In this document: piece by piece, positions 18,248-28,200 of the stretch
Layout: each line of letters begins with the position of its first letter
How positions within the stretch are numbered: the stretch's first letter is position 1
Assembly: GCA_051886215.1 (NCBI GenBank)
Contig: JBJEXX010000111.1
Location: 14,429 to 78,428, forward strand
Direction: 5' to 3'
DNA from: JBJEXX01 sp051886215
Lineage (GTDB): Bacteria; Bacillota_I; Bacilli_A; RF39; UBA660
DNA length: 64,000 nt
Position numbers and translations under genes: made by a program
The notes under the pieces: generated by a model
The model's input: only the letters and a program-made list of their open reading frames with translations
Told to the model about the DNA's origin: nothing
Databases searched by the model: none

Positions 18248-19195
18248 TTAATTATTCTTTTCCTTATACTCTTTACAAGTTAAATCTAAATCTTTAACTA
18301 AATTTAATGCTTCCTCTATTGTTTTTACTCTTGCTCCACTAGCAAATTTATGTCCCCCACCATTATATTTTTCCGCTACTGTATTTATAACTGGTCCACG
18401 TGATCTTATTGAAATTCTAATCATATCATTTTTTATATCTTCACTTATAGTAAGCCAAACTAAAACTTCCTCAATATTATTAAAATTATTAATCATATTA
18501 CCACCAGAAGCAGAATCAACTTCATATTGTTTAATGACATCATCTGTTATAATTACATATCCAACATTATTTTCAGTTAATACCATATTTTGACTTATAT
18601 ATCCCTGTAATCTTACTTCATTTAATGGTCTTTTAAATAAATCACGATAAACTGCTTCTACATCAATATTATAATCCTTAATCAAATTGCTTACGTTTAA
18701 AAATAATTTATATTTATTTGAATTAAACATAAACCTATTTGTATCAGAAACTATACCCGCAAAAATATTTGAAGCAATTTCTTTATCCATAACAAGTGGA
18801 GTATTTTTTATAAGTTCACTAACTATTTCTGAAGCTGATGAAGACTCATCATCAATAAGTTCTATATCACAAAAAGATTCTATAAATGGGTGATGGTCAA
18901 TTTTAATTTTATATTTATAATTATCAATATCAGAACAATCTACTCTTCTTTTATCAGGTGTATCTAACACAATTAATAAAGCATTATCCAATTTTTCTTC
19001 TTTATCTAATTTACCTATAAAATTAAATTTAACACTGCCACTACCAACTGCGATTACTTTTTTATTTGGAAAAGTTTTCTTAATAGAATCTCTTAAAGCT
19101 ATAGCGCTACACATTGCATCAGGATCTACTCCAATATGTCTAGCTAAAACTATATTATTATACTTTTCTATAGCATTATATATTTCATTATACAT
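18248..19195 (-). CDS. DHH-family phosphoesterase (NrnA-like)
   Basis: About 315 residues with the DHH order of motifs: ARHIGVDPDAMCSAIAL, VLDTPD, KIDHHPFI, a Ser/Glu-rich segment and the C-terminal DHHA1 signature GGGHKFASGA. NrnA degrades nanoRNA and/or pAp; substrate cannot be read from sequence. The ATG at 19195 has a GGAT site; a TTG at 19207 would add four residues. It follows ackA almost directly. Confidence 0.88.
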   Translation of the reverse strand: MYNEIYNAIEKYNNIVLARHIGVDPDAMCSAIALRDSIKKTFPNKKVIAVGSGSVKFNFIGKLDKEEKLDNALLIVLDTPDKRRVDCSDIDNYKYKIKIDHHPFIESFCDIELIDDESSSASEIVSELIKNTPLVMDKEIASNIFAGIVSDTNRFMFNSNKYKLFLNVSNLIKDYNIDVEAVYRDLFKRPLNEVRLQGYISQNMVLTENNVGYVIITDDVIKQYEVDSASGGNMINNFNNIEEVLVWLTISEDIKNDMIRISIRSRGPVINTVAEKYNGGGHKFASGARVKTIEEALNLVKDLDLTCKEYKEKNN

Positions 19196-19208
19196 TTTAT
19201 CATCCAAT

Positions 19209-20387
19209 CTATTTTATTAAAGTCATTGTGTCCATAGCAATCATAAGTTCTTCATCTGTTGGTACAATATATACTAAACAACTTGAATCATCTGTACTAA
19301 TTTTTCTAAACTCACTTCTAACGTTATTCTTTTCTACATCCATTTTAATGCCTAAACATGCCAATTTTTCAATTATTTCTAAACGTGATGAAGGTGCTTT
19401 TTCTCCAATTCCAGCAGTAAAGCAAATAACATCAGCTCCACCTAATTCTACATAATATTTAGCAATATAATCTACAACACTATTTACAAATTTATTATTT
19501 GCTAAAATACATCTTTTATCCCCAGCTTTTACACCATCTTCTATATCTCTGGCATCACTACTTTTTCCACTAATTCCAAGTAAACCACTTTTCTTATTTA
19601 AATCATTTATTACTTCACTTGCATTAAGTCCTTCTTTTTCCATTACATATGGAATAATAGAAGCGTCAACATCACCACTACGAGTTCCCATTACAATACC
19701 TGCAAGTGGTGTAAATCCCATAGATGTATCTACACATTTTCCATCTTTTATAGCAGTAACACTACCACCATTTCCTAAATGACAACTAATAATTTTTAAA
19801 TCATCTCTACCTAATTCTTCACTAATTTTTTTAGTAATATATCTATGACTTGTTCCATGAAATCCATATTTTCTAACTCCATATTTTTGATACCAATCAT
19901 ATGGAACAGCATATAAATAGTTTTCTTCAGGCATTGTTTGATGGAATGCTGTATCAAAAACCGCCACCATTGGTACATTTGGTAATGCTTCCTTAAAAGC
20001 TTTAATACCTAAAATATGTGCAGGATTATGAAGTGGTGCAAAATCTCTAATACTATCAATATAATTAATAACATCATCATTAATAAGTACAGATTCACTA
20101 TACTTATCTCCACCATGCACAACTCTATGTCCTACTCCATCAATTTCTTCTAATGAAGAAATAATACCTAATGTAATTAACTTATCAAATAAAATATTAA
20201 CTGCATCTGTATGATTTTCCATACTGATTTCTTCTTTTATTTTTTCACCATTATACTTAATTGTATAAAAACTTCCCTCTATTCCTATTCTTTCAAATAA
20301 TCCACTAGAAATAACTTCATTATTTACCATATCAAATAAACTATATTTTAATGAACTACTTCCACAATTGATTGACATAATTTTCAT
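19209..20387 (-). CDS. ackA: acetate kinase
   Basis: Makes ATP and acetate from acetyl phosphate, a main energy step in fermenters. 392 residues with NCGSSSLKYSLFD at the start, GHRVVHGG, FDTAFHQTMP, GFHGTSHRYI, CHLGNGGS and FTAGIGE. AGAGG site. In Bacillus, ackA belongs to the same chromosomal neighbourhood as sspA, thiI, iscS and ezrA, all present here. Confidence 0.97.
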   Translation of the reverse strand: MKIMSINCGSSSLKYSLFDMVNNEVISSGLFERIGIEGSFYTIKYNGEKIKEEISMENHTDAVNILFDKLITLGIISSLEEIDGVGHRVVHGGDKYSESVLINDDVINYIDSIRDFAPLHNPAHILGIKAFKEALPNVPMVAVFDTAFHQTMPEENYLYAVPYDWYQKYGVRKYGFHGTSHRYITKKISEELGRDDLKIISCHLGNGGSVTAIKDGKCVDTSMGFTPLAGIVMGTRSGDVDASIIPYVMEKEGLNASEVINDLNKKSGLLGISGKSSDARDIEDGVKAGDKRCILANNKFVNSVVDYIAKYYVELGGADVICFTAGIGEKAPSSRLEIIEKLACLGIKMDVEKNNVRSEFRKISTDDSSCLVYIVPTDEELMIAMDTMTLIK

Positions 20388-20434
20388 AATATAACCTCTT
20401 TTCCATATAATATTATACTATATAAAATTTAAAA

Positions 20435-20462
20435 AATATAGAATAAATTAAGGTTCTATATT
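20435..20462 (-). terminator. terminator overlapping the end of the HEVAH gene
   Basis: AATATAGAA pairs with TTCTATATT on the minus strand followed by T; the stop codon of the upstream gene lies in the stem. Confidence 0.6.
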
Positions 20463-21019
20463 TTTTTTAACAAAATTTTTGCTTTTTCTTCTAATTCTTC
20501 ATTTGGATTAATAAAGTTATAAGTTTTAAAATTTATTATTTCTGGTAAAGAATGTACCTCTCTATAAAGATCAACATAATCAAAATGATTTAAAAATCCC
20601 ATAATATTTTTCTCATTATTTTCTTTTAAAGCTTTTTTTATTAATTTATATTGATAATTATTAAACCAAGAAATAAGTTCTAAATCATGACTATCTTCAA
20701 TAAAAATTCTTTCCATCGCTATTGGAAAAATTTCACAAGATATATCTTCTTTATACTCCATACCCAAATATCTATAAGCATCAATAAAATGAGCCACTTC
20801 ATGAACTTGCATTAACGTTTCTTCTAAAGTATTACCTTCAGGTAAAATAATTTTTATTTTTTTTAAAATACCATCTTTTTCTTTTAATAAACACCCTATA
20901 AAAGAAATATTATCTTTTTCATTAATATCAACATATGTACTATTTTTAACAATATATTTAATCATTTTATTATTAATAAGTCCTAAATCTTCATAAAATT
21001 TTAATATTTTATCATTCAT
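20456..21019 (-). CDS. putative zinc metallopeptidase-like protein (HEVAH)
   Basis: 187 residues from ATG 21019 (GGTGG site); a TTG-led nine-residue extension is less likely. The core has LMQVHEVAHFIDAYRYL with an HExxH zinc motif near residue 99, then DISCEIFPIAMERIF, where the Glu could be the third ligand. This suggests a small cytoplasmic metallopeptidase fold of the gluzincin type. No signal peptide or membrane helix. Target unknown; activity is inferred from the motif alone. Confidence 0.6.
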   Translation of the reverse strand: MNDKILKFYEDLGLINNKMIKYIVKNSTYVDINEKDNISFIGCLLKEKDGILKKIKIILPEGNTLEETLMQVHEVAHFIDAYRYLGMEYKEDISCEIFPIAMERIFIEDSHDLELISWFNNYQYKLIKKALKENNEKNIMGFLNHFDYVDLYREVHSLPEIINFKTYNFINPNEELEEKAKILLKKI

Positions 21020-21064
21020 CAAACCACCACGCCAATATAATAACAAATATATAAATATAAATCA

Positions 21065-21093
21065 AATAAAAAAGGATAGGCTCGCTATCCTTT
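21065..21093 (-). terminator. terminator after the spore protein gene
   Basis: AAAGGATAG and CTATCCTTT pair with a 5-base loop, followed by T on the minus strand. Confidence 0.8.
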
Positions 21094-21109
21094 AAGTTAC
21101 AATCATCTA

Positions 21110-21319
21110 TTATTTATTATTATAACTTCCACTTATTTGGTTTAATCCGTTTTGAACTAAACGTCTAGTAATTTCACCACCAACTGATCCGTTAGCACGT
21201 GAAGTAGCATCTGGTCCTAAGTTAACACCTAGTTCGTTAGCTATTTCATATTTCATTTTATCGATAGCTTGTTTAGCACCAGGTACTCTCATTTTCATTG
21301 AATTAGTATTGTTGTTCAT
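21110..21319 (-). CDS. alpha/beta-type small acid-soluble spore protein
   Basis: 69 residues from ATG 21319 (GGAGG site eight bases upstream; the GTG at 21328 is too close). It carries both SASP signatures: [15 protein letters not shown], containing the GPR protease cleavage region Tyr-Glu-Ile-Ala, and [15 protein letters not shown]. These proteins coat DNA in the spore core and protect it from UV. It lies beside thiI and iscS, as sspA does in Bacillus. It is direct evidence of endospore capacity. Confidence 0.97.
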   Translation of the reverse strand: MNNNTNSMKMRVPGAKQAIDKMKYEIANELGVNLGPDATSRANGSVGGEITRRLVQNGLNQISGSYNNK

Positions 21320-21398
21320 GTATTTCACCTCCTACAATTATAGATTGTGAAATATCCTGAAAAAAATACATTTTTTTACTTGGTAATTTATACCATTT

Positions 21399-22586
21399 TT
21401 AAAATAAATCTTCAAATTTATTTTCATTTTTTTCTGTAACTTTAATAATCATTTCATTATCAATAATTTCATCTATATATTTATCATAATCAAATCTGCT
21501 TTCATATTTTAGACAATCATCCAAATTAGGATTAATAACTGGATGTTTTGGTACAAATACTGTACAACAATCCTCATATGGTAAAATACTTATATCATAT
21601 GTATCTATTTTTTTAGCAATATCAATAATTTCCAATTTATCAAGACATGCGACTGGTCTAATAACTGGAGCATTTGTAACACTATTAATAACTGACATAC
21701 TAGTTAATGTTTGACTTGCAACTTGTCCTATTGATTCACCATTAATGATCGCTAAAGAGTTATATTTTTTTAAAAGTTTATCCATAATTCTATACATCAT
21801 TCTTCGCATTATAGTAATACAATAAGAAGGTTCCACTTTTTTATAAATTTCTTCTTGTAAATCTGTGAATGGTATAACATGTATTCTTATAGAATCAGTA
21901 TATTTAGCTAATTTTTTAGCTAATTCAATAACTTTATTTCTAGCTTCTAAACTAGTATGAGGAATTGCTTCAAAATAAACTGCATCTATTTTGACACCAC
22001 GTTTTAAAGCTAGATATCCCGCAACTGGAGAATCTATTCCTCCACTTAACATAAGTAAAGATGATGGTTGAGTTCCTACAGGGTATCCACCTAAACCATA
22101 ATAAGTTTTTGTATATAAATATGTTTTATAAGGACGAATTTCTACATGTAAACAAACATCAGGATTATGTACATCTACTTTCATATTTTCAATATTTTTT
22201 AAGATACATCCTCCTAAAATATGATTCATATCCATACTATGCACTTCAAAGTTTTTATCGCTTCTTTTAACTTCTACTTTAAAAGTACTTCCTGAAAATT
22301 CTTGCATAGCTTCAATACTTTTTTCTTTAATAATTTCTAAATCAGTATCAATAATATACGCAATATGATAAGCATGAATTCCAAAAATATTATTTATTTT
22401 ATCTTTAATTATCTCTAAATCTTCATCATGAAACTCAATATACATACGAGAAATATCTTTCTTTATATGAATATCTAATCCTTTTAATTTATTAGATATG
22501 TTTTTATATAAAGTATTTACAAAAAAATTTCTATTTCCTTTCTTTGTTGTCAATTCTCCATATTTTATTAAAATAACTCTTTCCAT
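21399..22586 (-). CDS. thiI: tRNA 4-thiouridine synthase ThiI
   Basis: 395 residues: N-terminal ferredoxin-like and THUMP domain (about 1-165), then a PP-loop ATPase with SGGIDSPVAGYLALKRG near 180, RRMMYRIMD and NGESIGQVASQT. It adenylates and thiolates U8 of tRNA using sulfur from a cysteine desulfurase. The C-terminal rhodanese domain of the E. coli type is missing, as usual in Firmicutes. It follows the desulfurase gene by eight bases. Confidence 0.95.
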   Translation of the reverse strand: MERVILIKYGELTTKKGNRNFFVNTLYKNISNKLKGLDIHIKKDISRMYIEFHDEDLEIIKDKINNIFGIHAYHIAYIIDTDLEIIKEKSIEAMQEFSGSTFKVEVKRSDKNFEVHSMDMNHILGGCILKNIENMKVDVHNPDVCLHVEIRPYKTYLYTKTYYGLGGYPVGTQPSSLLMLSGGIDSPVAGYLALKRGVKIDAVYFEAIPHTSLEARNKVIELAKKLAKYTDSIRIHVIPFTDLQEEIYKKVEPSYCITIMRRMMYRIMDKLLKKYNSLAIINGESIGQVASQTLTSMSVINSVTNAPVIRPVACLDKLEIIDIAKKIDTYDISILPYEDCCTVFVPKHPVINPNLDDCLKYESRFDYDKYIDEIIDNEMIIKVTEKNENKFEDLF

Positions 22587-22594
22587 TATTAGTA

Positions 22595-23728
22595 TTATCC
22601 TTTCATAAAATTTAATTCATCTAAACATTCATTAAAAATTTTTATAAAATTTAAAATATCTTCTTCTGTAGTTTTATAAGAAATACTTATTCTAAGACTT
22701 TTAGTACTTATATCTTTACTTTTTCCTAAAGCTTTCAAAGTAGATGATTCTTCTTTATTAGAAGAACATGCAGTTTTAGTTGAGACATACACATCATGAA
22801 GTTCTAAAGCATGTAAAAATGTTTCACTCTTAATATTTTTTAAACTTATATTTATTATATGAGGAATACAATTATTACCAGAATTAATTGTAATCAAATC
22901 ACATTTTTCTAAACTAGATACAAGTTTTTCTTTTAAATTTAAAACATAATCATATTTTTTATCTAGATTGCTTAAAGCTATTTTTAAAGCTTTTGCCATA
23001 CTTACCATTAACGCAACTGTTGGAGTTGAAGCTCTATAAATAGTTTGACTCTTTCCACCATGGATTAATGGAGTCAATTCTATTTTTTCTTTTTTTATTA
23101 AGCAAGCAATTCCTTTAAGACCATATATTTTATGTGCAGAAAAACTACATAAATCAATATCTGTTAAATCAACAGGTATTTTTCCTATAGCTTGTGTTGC
23201 ATCAACATGTAAAAAAGTTAATGGATATTTTTTTACTAAATTTTTAATATTATTAATATCTTGTAATATTCCTACTTCGCTATTTACTAGACAAATACTA
23301 ACTATTATAGGTTTATAAGTATCAAGCAAGCGTTCTAAATCTTCTAAATCAATAGCACCATTATCTTGTAATTTAACATAATGAACATCAAATCCATCTT
23401 CTTTTAAAAATTTAACTGTCTCACTAGTACTAGAGTGTTCTAATTCTGTTGTTATAATATGTTTACTTCTATTTTTATATTTATAACAAATGCCTTTTAA
23501 GGCCATGTTATTAGCTTCACTTGCCGAAGATGTAAATATAACTTCACTAGGTTTTACTTTTAATAAAGAAGCAACCTGTTTTGCTGATTCTTCCATTAAT
23601 TCATGAGCTTCTCTACCTATAGAATGCATAGAATTAGGATTTGCCCAATATTGTTTACTAACTTTAACAAAAGTATCTAAGACACTATCATCTACAGGAG
23701 TAGTTGCCGAGTAATCAAAATACAACAT
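22595..23728 (-). CDS. cysteine desulfurase (IscS/NifS type)
   Basis: 377 residues from ATG 23728 (GAGGTG site); a longer frame to 23767 lacks support. PLP-enzyme marks: YFDYSATTPVDDSV, HVDATQAIGK, SAHKIYGLKG with the PLP Lys, and the catalytic Cys loop TKTACSSNKEES. It supplies sulfur; adjacency to thiI, as in Bacillus nifZ-thiI, points to tRNA thiolation as the main job. Confidence 0.95.
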   Translation of the reverse strand: MLYFDYSATTPVDDSVLDTFVKVSKQYWANPNSMHSIGREAHELMEESAKQVASLLKVKPSEVIFTSSASEANNMALKGICYKYKNRSKHIITTELEHSSTSETVKFLKEDGFDVHYVKLQDNGAIDLEDLERLLDTYKPIIVSICLVNSEVGILQDINNIKNLVKKYPLTFLHVDATQAIGKIPVDLTDIDLCSFSAHKIYGLKGIACLIKKEKIELTPLIHGGKSQTIYRASTPTVALMVSMAKALKIALSNLDKKYDYVLNLKEKLVSSLEKCDLITINSGNNCIPHIINISLKNIKSETFLHALELHDVYVSTKTACSSNKEESSTLKALGKSKDISTKSLRISISYKTTEEDILNFIKIFNECLDELNFMKG

Positions 23729-23807
23729 AAAAAACACCTCGCACATATTATAACAAATAAAAATCAAATTTTGTAGTATAAGTTATAAATAAATAAAAAA
23801 TGCTCAA

Positions 23808-24890
23808 TTAACGTGAACATTTTTTGCTTTCATCCGATTTAATATCAATTCGGCAATTGTCAGGTAATTTATTAAAAATATTAATCATCTTTTCTAATGT
23901 AATTTTTTCTGAAGTAATAGTACCAAATAAATCATCAGTTGATGAGGTTACGGATTTAATAATATTTTCATATTCTGATTGACTTATTAATCCATTTGTA
24001 TATTGATAATCTAATCTTTTAAAAAGACAAGAAACTATAAATCCACTACACTCATCTGCCTTTTGTTGGCATGTATCAAAAATATTATTATTTTTATAAG
24101 ACTTTTCTATATTTTTATTTAAATAATCAAGATTTTCTACAAAATTGAGAATATTATCTCTAGTTTCATATTTTTCTAATTCTTCAATTAATCCATTTAA
24201 ATCAGCTTTAAAGTATAGTTGCTCCATCTTTTCTTTTCCTACAATATTTTCTAAAAGAGATGCATAATACTTTTCCGCATAATATGAATTTCCTTCCCCA
24301 AAATATCTTTCTGCTAAAACCTCAGTGTATCCTTCATTTAAACCAGTACCAATAATAGAAGAATATAATGGATTTAAATTTAAAATGACCTGTTTAAATC
24401 CTGTAAACGATAAAGTACCTTTCTTAATTGTAGTAGCCATATGAAGTAATTCATGATTTAATGAATTAGATTCATCTTTATTATCAACATTGATCTTATT
24501 AAATAAACTATTATACAATCCATCTACGTTGTCTCTAGTTATAAAATTATATAGTTTAATATTTCTTTCACCTATTTTTAAAGTTGTAAGATTATGTTTA
24601 CAAATAGACAAATCTACATATGGTGCTTTTTTTTGTATTGTTTCATAAAAGTTATTAATAGTATTAACATATTCTTCTTTAAATCTTTTTTTATTTTTTT
24701 GGCTATTATTTTTCTTAAAAATACTATAAATATCTTCTTTTACATATTTAAAGTCTAAGCTTTTATTTCGATTTAACTTAGTTTCTGTACTCATATAATG
24801 TACATAACATACAACTGTCATTGGCAATAAAATACTAAACAACTGATTATAATCAATATTATTTAAAAATTCTTTAATTTCATTTTCCAT
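23808..24890 (-). CDS. hypothetical protein with HELLH zinc motif
   Basis: 360 residues. A hydrophobic stretch near 15-32 may be a membrane anchor or signal. The middle has SLNHELLHMATTIKKG (HExxH near residue 146) and, about 35 residues later, GLNEGYTEVLAERYFGEG, where the Glu of NEGYTE could be the third zinc ligand as in gluzincins. The C-terminal half is helical. No exact family is recognised; a membrane-associated metallopeptidase is plausible. GAGGTT site. Confidence 0.6.
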   Translation of the reverse strand: MENEIKEFLNNIDYNQLFSILLPMTVVCYVHYMSTETKLNRNKSLDFKYVKEDIYSIFKKNNSQKNKKRFKEEYVNTINNFYETIQKKAPYVDLSICKHNLTTLKIGERNIKLYNFITRDNVDGLYNSLFNKINVDNKDESNSLNHELLHMATTIKKGTLSFTGFKQVILNLNPLYSSIIGTGLNEGYTEVLAERYFGEGNSYYAEKYYASLLENIVGKEKMEQLYFKADLNGLIEELEKYETRDNILNFVENLDYLNKNIEKSYKNNNIFDTCQQKADECSGFIVSCLFKRLDYQYTNGLISQSEYENIIKSVTSSTDDLFGTITSEKITLEKMINIFNKLPDNCRIDIKSDESKKCSR

Positions 24891-24969
24891 AACAACCTCT
24901 TTATATTAAATATTATACATCACCTAAATTAAAAAAAAAATATATATATTCATAATCATATACATTTTT

Positions 24970-25686
24970 TTACAAATTACTACTTATCATTTCTTTTAAC
25001 ATTTTTTTATCTTCTATACTAACTCTATAAGAGTCATTGCATTTACTAACAAATTTTCTAATAGTAAATTCATCTAGTCTATTCTTCCTAATAAAATTTA
25101 AAGTTTCTTCCTTAAAATTAATAAATAATTCACATAGAAGCCAAGCTTTAGCCATATTAACATAATAATAGTCATATTTTATATTTTTAATAATACTGAA
25201 TATTTGATTTAAATAATCTTTATTTTTATATAAAGATAATAACATAATTAAACTAGCTCTTATTTCAAACTCTTTATCACTTTTACTATACTTATCAACT
25301 AAATAAAAGTATCTATCACGATTCTTTTTAATTATTTTAAAACTACTAATACATGTATCACAAATACACCAATTATTGATTTTTTTAATAAAAAGTTCTA
25401 CATATTTATCAAAATCATCAGTATTTTTTATATTTCCTATAACAAAACCCTCTATTAATAACTCTTCAAAATAATCATTTTTATTTACTTTAAGAAAACT
25501 ATTATAATTTCCTTTACATATTTCTTTAACAATTTTTCTAAGTATTGGTATCTTAATACCTAACATTTTAAATTCTCCAGGAGTAATTTTTTTTGTAAAA
25601 TCAATATATTTCTCATCACCAATACTTTTTAAATATAAAAGAAGTTTCTCATATTCTTTATTATTCCAATTATCTAAAATAAACAT
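24970..25686 (-). CDS. DNA alkylation repair protein, AlkD-like HEAT repeat
   Basis: 238 residues built of helical repeats, with GIKIPILRKIVKEI, EELLIEGFVIG, NNWCICDTCISSFK, EIRASLIMLLSLY, YYVNMAKAWLLCE and RKFVSKCNDSYRVS, the pattern of AlkC/AlkD glycosylases that excise bulky or cationic alkylated bases. The conserved Trp-Asp pair region (NNWCICDTC) is present. GAGGT site. Specificity within the family is not certain. Confidence 0.88.
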   Translation of the reverse strand: MFILDNWNNKEYEKLLLYLKSIGDEKYIDFTKKITPGEFKMLGIKIPILRKIVKEICKGNYNSFLKVNKNDYFEELLIEGFVIGNIKNTDDFDKYVELFIKKINNWCICDTCISSFKIIKKNRDRYFYLVDKYSKSDKEFEIRASLIMLLSLYKNKDYLNQIFSIIKNIKYDYYYVNMAKAWLLCELFINFKEETLNFIRKNRLDEFTIRKFVSKCNDSYRVSIEDKKMLKEMISSNL

Positions 25687-25710
25687 AATTACCTCGCAAA
25701 TTTATTAATA

Positions 25711-25744
25711 AAAAAAGTTGTTAACCATTAACTTCACTAACAAC
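25711..25744 (-). terminator. terminator overlapping the prepilin-like gene end
   Basis: GTTGTTA and TAACAAC pair on the minus strand followed by a T run; the stop codon at 25721 is in the stem. Confidence 0.65.
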
Positions 25745-26359
25745 TTTTCTTTCTCTATAGCAAACTTTTTTTTCATAAAAATGAATCTTATTTATACTAT
25801 CATATTCTGTATTTTCTATTTCATTATAATTATATATAAAAATTTCTTCTGGTACAAAATATTTTAATACATAATTATTACCTTTTTTATAATTATATAA
25901 TACAATTTCATCAATTAATTTTTTATTTTTTTTGGAAGGTTCTTCATCTTCACAATCACTAACATAATAAATATCTGATTCTTTTTTATTTATATCAATC
26001 TCATATACCATATAATTATCACATTTTAAAGTCACTAATAATTTATCATTTTTCATAGTTACATATGATTCATTTAAACTACATTTATTGTTAGCATTAA
26101 ATGGACTTGTAATATTATAAGATTCATCATATTTTACTATTTCATCTAAATATATTTTTCTATTAAAATCAACTTTATTATACACAGCATAAGTTTTTGC
26201 ATTATAAGAAAACGCAACTGCATCATATATCAATGCTTTAAATTTAGTCTTATTGGCACTATTTAAAGCAACTAACGAAATAATACAAAAAACAGTAGCA
26301 TATAAAATAATAACAACCAATACCTCAAAAGCCGAAAATCCCTTTTTATTGTTCATCAT
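25721..26359 (-). CDS. type IV prepilin-like protein
   Basis: 212 residues starting with a class III (prepilin) signal: short basic leader NNKKG, cleavage before FSAFEVLVVII with Glu at +5, then a hydrophobic helix to about residue 32. The rest is extracellular-type, with paired cysteines and a basic end. No pilus assembly, peptidase or ATPase gene is nearby, so it is an orphan in this window. It starts just before the end of ezrA and is probably co-transcribed with it. Confidence 0.75.
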   Translation of the reverse strand: MMNNKKGFSAFEVLVVIILYATVFCIISLVALNSANKTKFKALIYDAVAFSYNAKTYAVYNKVDFNRKIYLDEIVKYDESYNITSPFNANNKCSLNESYVTMKNDKLLVTLKCDNYMVYEIDINKKESDIYYVSDCEDEEPSKKNKKLIDEIVLYNYKKGNNYVLKYFVPEEIFIYNYNEIENTEYDSINKIHFYEKKVCYRERKVVSEVNG

Positions 26360-28055
26360 AAATTTCCTTTACTCTTCTTTCTACATTACTATCAATAAAA
26401 CTTATAGTTTGAATAGCAGTATCTAACGCTTGACGATATTTACCTTTATAAAACAACATTCCTGCATTATTAAGACCACTATCTATTTCTGGCATATTAC
26501 TACGATATCTATTACCATACACAATAGCAATTTCACTCATTTTAGCATCTTTTATCATTTCATTAGTAGTATTATAAAGTTTTAATACTAAATCTCTAGC
26601 AGTATCAACTCTAGTATTTAAAGTCTTAATAGTTATCGGCTTTTTTTCAAGTTCTTTTATTATTTCCAAAATTGCTTCATTAGCTTCTGATAACTCCACA
26701 AAATAATTATTTGTAATAATTGGCAATTTATAACTTCTAATAACACTTTTTGATTGTTTTAAAAACTCTTGAATTTCTTCTAATTGTTCTCTAGCTCTCA
26801 CTTCATCATCATACATACTACCTAATGATTTTAATGAAACATCTAAATCTTCTTCTAATTCTTTGAGTTTTATTATCAAGATTTCAATTTCTTTAACATA
26901 ATGCACATAACTATCTTTTCTATTATTTATACTTTCCTGTAAATCTTTATAATCAATATTTATAGCAAGTAATCTTTTATTAACATCGTCTATCGCAGTT
27001 ACATCTTCATCTGTTAAATCATACATATTTTTAATATCATCAATTTGTTTATATATATCTTTAACTACTTTATCCGTCTTCTTTATTTTTTTGGAGAAAC
27101 CTACTTCCAATTCTTCATATTCACGTCTAGCTTGCTTTTCTTCTTCAAATTTTGTAAATAAAGAATCCAAATAATCTAATATAGTTTTTAATTCAAACAT
27201 ACAATCCGTTAAATCTAAAACTTTTATTCTTTCTAAAATTAATTTAACCTGTTTATTAGTTTCTTCAATATTATAATCTACATTTAAAAAATCTAAAGCA
27301 TAGCCATTTTTTATCATAGTAGCATTAATATCTTTTATTTCTAATACTCTATGTGGAATCAAATGATTAGCCATAAGTAATAAATTAGGTACTTCTTCAA
27401 TAACTACTGATAAATGTTCTATTAAATTATCTAAAGCTTTAACAATATGAACTACTTCACTATACTCATTATCTTCCATTGATTTTTCAAAATTTAAAAA
27501 CATTGTCTCAATATTTTCAAGTTGTAGTTCTATAGGTTCACTAACATCTTCATAGTCTACTTTGTGTTCTTGAAATTCCGTTTGTAATTCTCTATATTTA
27601 TTTTTTAATTTAGTAACTATACCTCTATATTTTTCTTCACTTAAAGTTATATCATTTATCTCTTTTAAAATATTATCCGCACTATTTCTAGCCTTATAGA
27701 TTTCTAATTCCGTTTTTGCAAATAAAATACGTTTTTCTTTAATATTCTCTGCAACATCTAATTCTACAATCATATCTGTTATCTTAGAAACGTTAATTTT
27801 TTTTATATTTTCAAATCTATCTTGCCATTCTTTATATTTTTCTTCCATTTTTTCTGTTTTAATTATTTCTTCTACTTTAGAAAGTTCCGATAAAATTGGA
27901 GTACTAGAAATTAGATTTTTTTCAGTCTCTAATTTCATTATTTTATCATTATAGTTTTTTTCTTTTTTCTTTTTCATTAGTGATAAAACGACTATTATTA
28001 AAACTATAGCAACTACTACATATGTAACAATCCATAAAGAAACATTAGTACCCAT
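26346..28055 (-). CDS. ezrA: septation ring formation regulator EzrA
   Basis: 569 residues, the normal EzrA length: one N-terminal membrane helix (about 5-25), then long spectrin-like coiled coils to the end, with the conserved PLITNNYFVELSEANEAI-like region (here KLPIITNNYFVELSEANEAI) near residue 455 and GMLFYKGKYRQAL near the end. It restrains FtsZ ring formation and helps divisome function. In Bacillus it neighbours nifZ-thiI, also close here. Confidence 0.95.
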   Translation of the reverse strand: MGTNVSLWIVTYVVVAIVLIIVVLSLMKKKKEKNYNDKIMKLETEKNLISSTPILSELSKVEEIIKTEKMEEKYKEWQDRFENIKKINVSKITDMIVELDVAENIKEKRILFAKTELEIYKARNSADNILKEINDITLSEEKYRGIVTKLKNKYRELQTEFQEHKVDYEDVSEPIELQLENIETMFLNFEKSMEDNEYSEVVHIVKALDNLIEHLSVVIEEVPNLLLMANHLIPHRVLEIKDINATMIKNGYALDFLNVDYNIEETNKQVKLILERIKVLDLTDCMFELKTILDYLDSLFTKFEEEKQARREYEELEVGFSKKIKKTDKVVKDIYKQIDDIKNMYDLTDEDVTAIDDVNKRLLAINIDYKDLQESINNRKDSYVHYVKEIEILIIKLKELEEDLDVSLKSLGSMYDDEVRAREQLEEIQEFLKQSKSVIRSYKLPIITNNYFVELSEANEAILEIIKELEKKPITIKTLNTRVDTARDLVLKLYNTTNEMIKDAKMSEIAIVYGNRYRSNMPEIDSGLNNAGMLFYKGKYRQALDTAIQTISFIDSNVERRVKEIYDEQ

Positions 28056-28165
28056 TTTATCACCTCACTTATTATAGTTTCATAAATATTTTATCATATT
28101 TATATTTTTTTTAACATATTTTTTACAAAATTATATATAAAAATACTAAAGAACTAAAGAAATCG

Positions 28166-28194
28166 TTGACATTACTAGCTTTTTTATATATAAT
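28166..28194 (+). promoter_or_regulatory. consensus promoter of rpsD
   Basis: TTGACA (28166-28171) and TATAAT (28189-28194) are exactly 17 bases apart: a perfect vegetative promoter. Predicted start near 28201, giving a leader of about 148 bases. Confidence 0.88.
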
Positions 28195-28200
28195 TATTAA

